Assembly: GCA_016930015.1 (NCBI GenBank)
Contig: JAFGHR010000071.1
Span: 1 to 47,815, forward strand
DNA length: 47,815 nucleotides
Direction of reading: 5' to 3'
Source: Anaerolineae bacterium
GTDB lineage: Bacteria; Chloroflexota; Anaerolineae; Aggregatilineales; Aggregatilineaceae
The position numbers and the translations under genes are program-made. Shown in pieces: positions 45,635 through 47,815 of the stretch; the stretch's first letter is position 1; each line of letters starts with the position of its first letter. The notes under the pieces were generated by a model. The model did no database searches. It was not told the origin of the DNA and saw nothing but the letters and a program-made list of their open reading frames with translations.

Positions 45635-46552
45635 ATGTCGCTAACCGGTTTGTTCAATATCACATTTGAGATCATCCTGCCGATCTTTATCATCATTGCC
45701 CTGGCCGCCTTGCTGGAACGACGGATCGAGATCGATACCCGGTCGCTGGCCCGGCTGATCATTTACCTGTTCACCCCGTGCCTGGTGTTTCATCGCATGT
45801 CTACTACCGATCTGAGTGCGGGTGAAGCGGGCAGCTTGATCATGATCATGATGGTGCTGGCGGTGATCATGGCCTTGTTGGCCTGGGGCGTGGCGCGGCT
45901 GGCGGGGTTTGATACCCGGCTGGAAAGTTCGTTTATGCTGAGTTCGGTGTTGATCAACGCCGGAAATTACGGACTGCCGCTGAACGAGTTTGCGTTTGGT
46001 CCGGATGGCGAAGCACGTGCCGTGCTGTGTTTTGTCGGTTCCGTGGTGATGTCTAATACGCTGGGTATTTTTCTGGCATCACGCGGGGAAGTGTCTACGC
46101 GGCGGGCGCTGTTGAATGTGCTGACGGTGCCGCTGGCCTACGCGGTGCTGCTGGGGCTGTTGGTCAACCTGTCTCATATTACGGTGCCGGTGCCCATTGA
46201 ACGCTCCACCGGGCTGTTGGGGCAGGCCGCTAACCCGGCCATGCTGACCGTGTTGGGGATGCAGCTTTCGCGCGCCCGATTGTACAAAGACCAGATTCGA
46301 CCGATCCTGATGGTGTCCGGCCTGCGGCTGGTCGTGGCGCCGCTGGTCATGGTTGGGCTGACCGTCGTGTTCGGGCTGTCCGGCCTGACTCGCAACGTGG
46401 CGATTGTACAGGCTGCGATGCCGACCGCCGTGATCAGCAGTGTGTTGGCCGCCGAGTTTGGCGCTGATACCCAGTTTGCGATGGCCTCGATCCTGACCAG
46501 TACATTGATCAGCATTGTGACACTAAGCGTGGTGCTGTCGCTGGTGTTGTGA
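45635..46552 (+). CDS. AEC-family transporter
   Basis: A 305-residue integral membrane protein with about ten hydrophobic segments, of the auxin efflux carrier family (TC 2.A.69), which in bacteria includes malate, malonate and other organic acid carriers. Typical features are ILPIFIIIALAALL, the NAGNYGLPLNEFAFG motif in the middle, and AAMPTAVISSVLAAEFG near the end. Only 6 bases after pyk and with no own ribosome site, so it is probably coupled to pyk translation. Substrate unknown; an organic acid is a reasonable guess. Confidence 0.9.
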   Translation: MSLTGLFNITFEIILPIFIIIALAALLERRIEIDTRSLARLIIYLFTPCLVFHRMSTTDLSAGEAGSLIMIMMVLAVIMALLAWGVARLAGFDTRLESSFMLSSVLINAGNYGLPLNEFAFGPDGEARAVLCFVGSVVMSNTLGIFLASRGEVSTRRALLNVLTVPLAYAVLLGLLVNLSHITVPVPIERSTGLLGQAANPAMLTVLGMQLSRARLYKDQIRPILMVSGLRLVVAPLVMVGLTVVFGLSGLTRNVAIVQAAMPTAVISSVLAAEFGADTQFAMASILTSTLISIVTLSVVLSLVL

Positions 46553-46590
46553 GAGATCGCGCGGCGAGAAGCGCCGGACAATATGACTCA

Positions 46591-46624
46591 AAACGGGGCG
46601 CTCGCACGGCGCCCCGTTTTTCTT
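46591..46624 (+). terminator. bidirectional terminator after the AEC gene
   Basis: Stem AAACGGGGCGC (46591-46601) with GCGCCCCGTTT (46609-46619) around a 7-nt loop, followed by T. The A run on the left lets it also serve the minus-strand WD40 gene that ends at 46665. Confidence 0.88.
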
Positions 46625-46664
46625 TCCGGTGACAGGATGCACGCGTTCAGGTCTTCAGGCCTTA

Positions 46665-47815
46665 TCAGGGCACGATACCCCAGATGTGTACGGTGCTTTG
46701 ATTGCCTTGCGTGCTGGCAAACGCGAGTTTGGTGCCGTCCGGACTGAACGCCAGCGCCGTAATACCGGCCTCCGGAGCGGTACCATAAGCGTCAAGGATA
46801 CCAACCGGCTCTGAGGCGCCGGGGTCCCACAGCCGCACCGCGTTATCGCCTGCACCGGCCAGCGCGCCGCCGCCCGATGCCAGGATACTGCCGCCGGGGC
46901 TGTAGGCCAGGGCGTGGACCTGATCCGCGTGGCCTTCCAGCACAAGCGACGCGCCGGACGCGATGTCCCACAGACGCACCGTGCCGTCATTACTCGCCGA
47001 GGCCAGCCACGTGCCATCCGGCTTAAATGCCAGGTCGGTCACGGGCTGGGCATGACCGGATAGAACCGTGGCCGGGGTGCCGCTGACGATGTCCCACAGG
47101 CGAACACTGCGATCCTCACTGGCCGATGCCAGCAGCGTACCATCCGGGCTGAACGCGAGCGCGGTCACTGCCGCGGTGTGACCCTGAAACGCGATCGTTT
47201 GTGCTCCACTGCTGATGTCCCACAGGCGAATCGCGTCCAAGGCGGTGTCCGTGCCGCCGCCTGAGGCGAGCCGCGTGCCATCAGCATTAAATGCGACGCT
47301 GTACACCGGTTGTGTATGGCCGCGCAGCACCGAACGCTGGCCGCCGGTCGTGATGTCCCACAGGCGCACCGTCCCATCGTTGTGCGCAGTGGCCATCATG
47401 ACCTGATCCGGGCTGAAGGTTACGTCGTATACCGGGCCGTTTGGAACGCTGAGCAGGCGCGGGAGCCGGGTAAAGGCGGCGGTATCATACAACCATATGC
47501 CGGAGGCGCTGGTTACGGCCAGCGTATCCCCGTTGGCTGACCACGCCAACCCGGTGATCGCCTCACCGAGGGGCAGATCAATGAACGGCACGAGGTTGGC
47601 TGCGTTATCCAGTGTAATGGCCGGGCTGTTTTCGGGCAGCGTGTAAACCTGGGGCGCGCCGGGTTGGCCGGTGATCGCTGCCGGGGTCGCGCTGCCGGGT
47701 TGGACCGCCGGGCTGACCGGTTCCAGCCAGTACACGCCGTACTGGCCTTCAGCCGTCCAGCCGACCAGGGTATCGAAATCAACCTGCCACCACACCATTT
47801 GATTCGCGCATTCCG
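46665..47815 (-). CDS. SH3b-WD40 repeat protein, C-terminal part (cut by window edge)
   Basis: The frame is open from the right window edge to TGA at 46665. The first residues visible (WWQVDFDTLVGWTAEGQYGVYWLEP) fit the end of a bacterial SH3 domain of the SH3_3 type, so the start and probably a signal peptide lie outside. Seven WD40-type repeats follow, each ending in RLWD or a variant (IWLYD, VRLWD x several, VHIWG), enough for one seven-bladed propeller. Spacing varies in two repeats with Gly-rich inserts (SGGGTDTALDA, SGGGALAGAGD). Probably an extracytoplasmic binding protein; partner unknown. Confidence 0.88.
   Translation of the reverse strand, partial: ECANQMVWWQVDFDTLVGWTAEGQYGVYWLEPVSPAVQPGSATPAAITGQPGAPQVYTLPENSPAITLDNAANLVPFIDLPLGEAITGLAWSANGDTLAVTSASGIWLYDTAAFTRLPRLLSVPNGPVYDVTFSPDQVMMATAHNDGTVRLWDITTGGQRSVLRGHTQPVYSVAFNADGTRLASGGGTDTALDAIRLWDISSGAQTIAFQGHTAAVTALAFSPDGTLLASASEDRSVRLWDIVSGTPATVLSGHAQPVTDLAFKPDGTWLASASNDGTVRLWDIASGASLVLEGHADQVHALAYSPGGSILASGGGALAGAGDNAVRLWDPGASEPVGILDAYGTAPEAGITALAFSPDGTKLAFASTQGNQSTVHIWGIVP

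Overview
The window is about 47.8 kb of bacterial chromosome of moderately high GC, densely packed with ordinary core genes. I read it as a Chloroflexota genome, most likely Anaerolineae-like. The basis is an ADP-forming acetate:CoA ligase next to a DRTGG P-loop protein, a Rex repressor, a flotillin/NfeD pair, P/T-rich anchored solute-binding proteins, F420/PPOX-type paralogs and an SH3b-WD40 protein. This placement is inference from gene content. I see no rRNA or tRNA gene, CRISPR array, prophage, transposase or plasmid function.

Layout. 1-2230 (-): the start of alaS (cut by the window edge) with its own promoter, preceded by a DinB-like gene. 2371-3594 (+): tyrS with a strong terminator. 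3671-6225 (-): fabF then fabH. 6464-10106 (+): an atypical SDR and a CtpE-like P-type ATPase. 10176-15032 (-): polyprenyl diphosphate synthase, obgE, nadD and a membrane-anchored protein with two solute-binding domains. 15217-16726 (-): a GbsR/MarR-like regulator and a Tat-type zinc amidase. 17050-19116: rex (+), a VanZ-like gene (-) overlapping it tail to tail, and proC (+). 19339-23915 (+): atpA-atpG-atpD-atpC, without atpH or the Fo genes, followed by mreB with its own promoter. 25109-26578 (-): a divergent metallophosphatase. 26929-28131 (+): superoxide dismutase and a FdxA-type ferredoxin. 28208-35326 (-): an unrecognised gene, two PPOX paralogs, an extracytoplasmic peptide-type binding protein, an M23 protein, flotillin and NfeD. 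35532-36641 (+): a small membrane protein and a variant prepilin peptidase. 36645-38940 (-): cysteine desulfurase and mnmA. 39304-46552 (+): ADP-forming acyl-CoA synthetase, DRTGG protein, enolase, pyruvate kinase and an AEC transporter. 46665 to the end (-): an SH3b-WD40 protein cut by the window edge.

How the genes fit together. Several neighbours form known functional pairs: cysteine desulfurase supplies sulfur to MnmA; NfeD and flotillin form a membrane microdomain pair; fabF/fabH initiate and elongate fatty acids; enolase, pyruvate kinase and the ADP-forming synthetase suggest ATP yield from glycolysis and acetate formation. Promoters read by eye fall into two sets: -35/-10 promoters (TTGNNN, 17-18 nt, TATAAT-like) and extended -10 promoters (TGnTATNAT) without a clear -35.

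The most unusual points are: an F1-only ATP synthase cluster with an 18-bp tandem triplication across the atpA stop; a flotillin terminator (30-bp palindrome) lying inside the apparent start of the M23 gene; an M23 protein with a second, degenerate copy of the peptidase fold; a FabH with an Arg-rich C-terminal tail; a metallophosphatase lacking two family signatures; and several short repeats. I found no clearly new multi-gene system.
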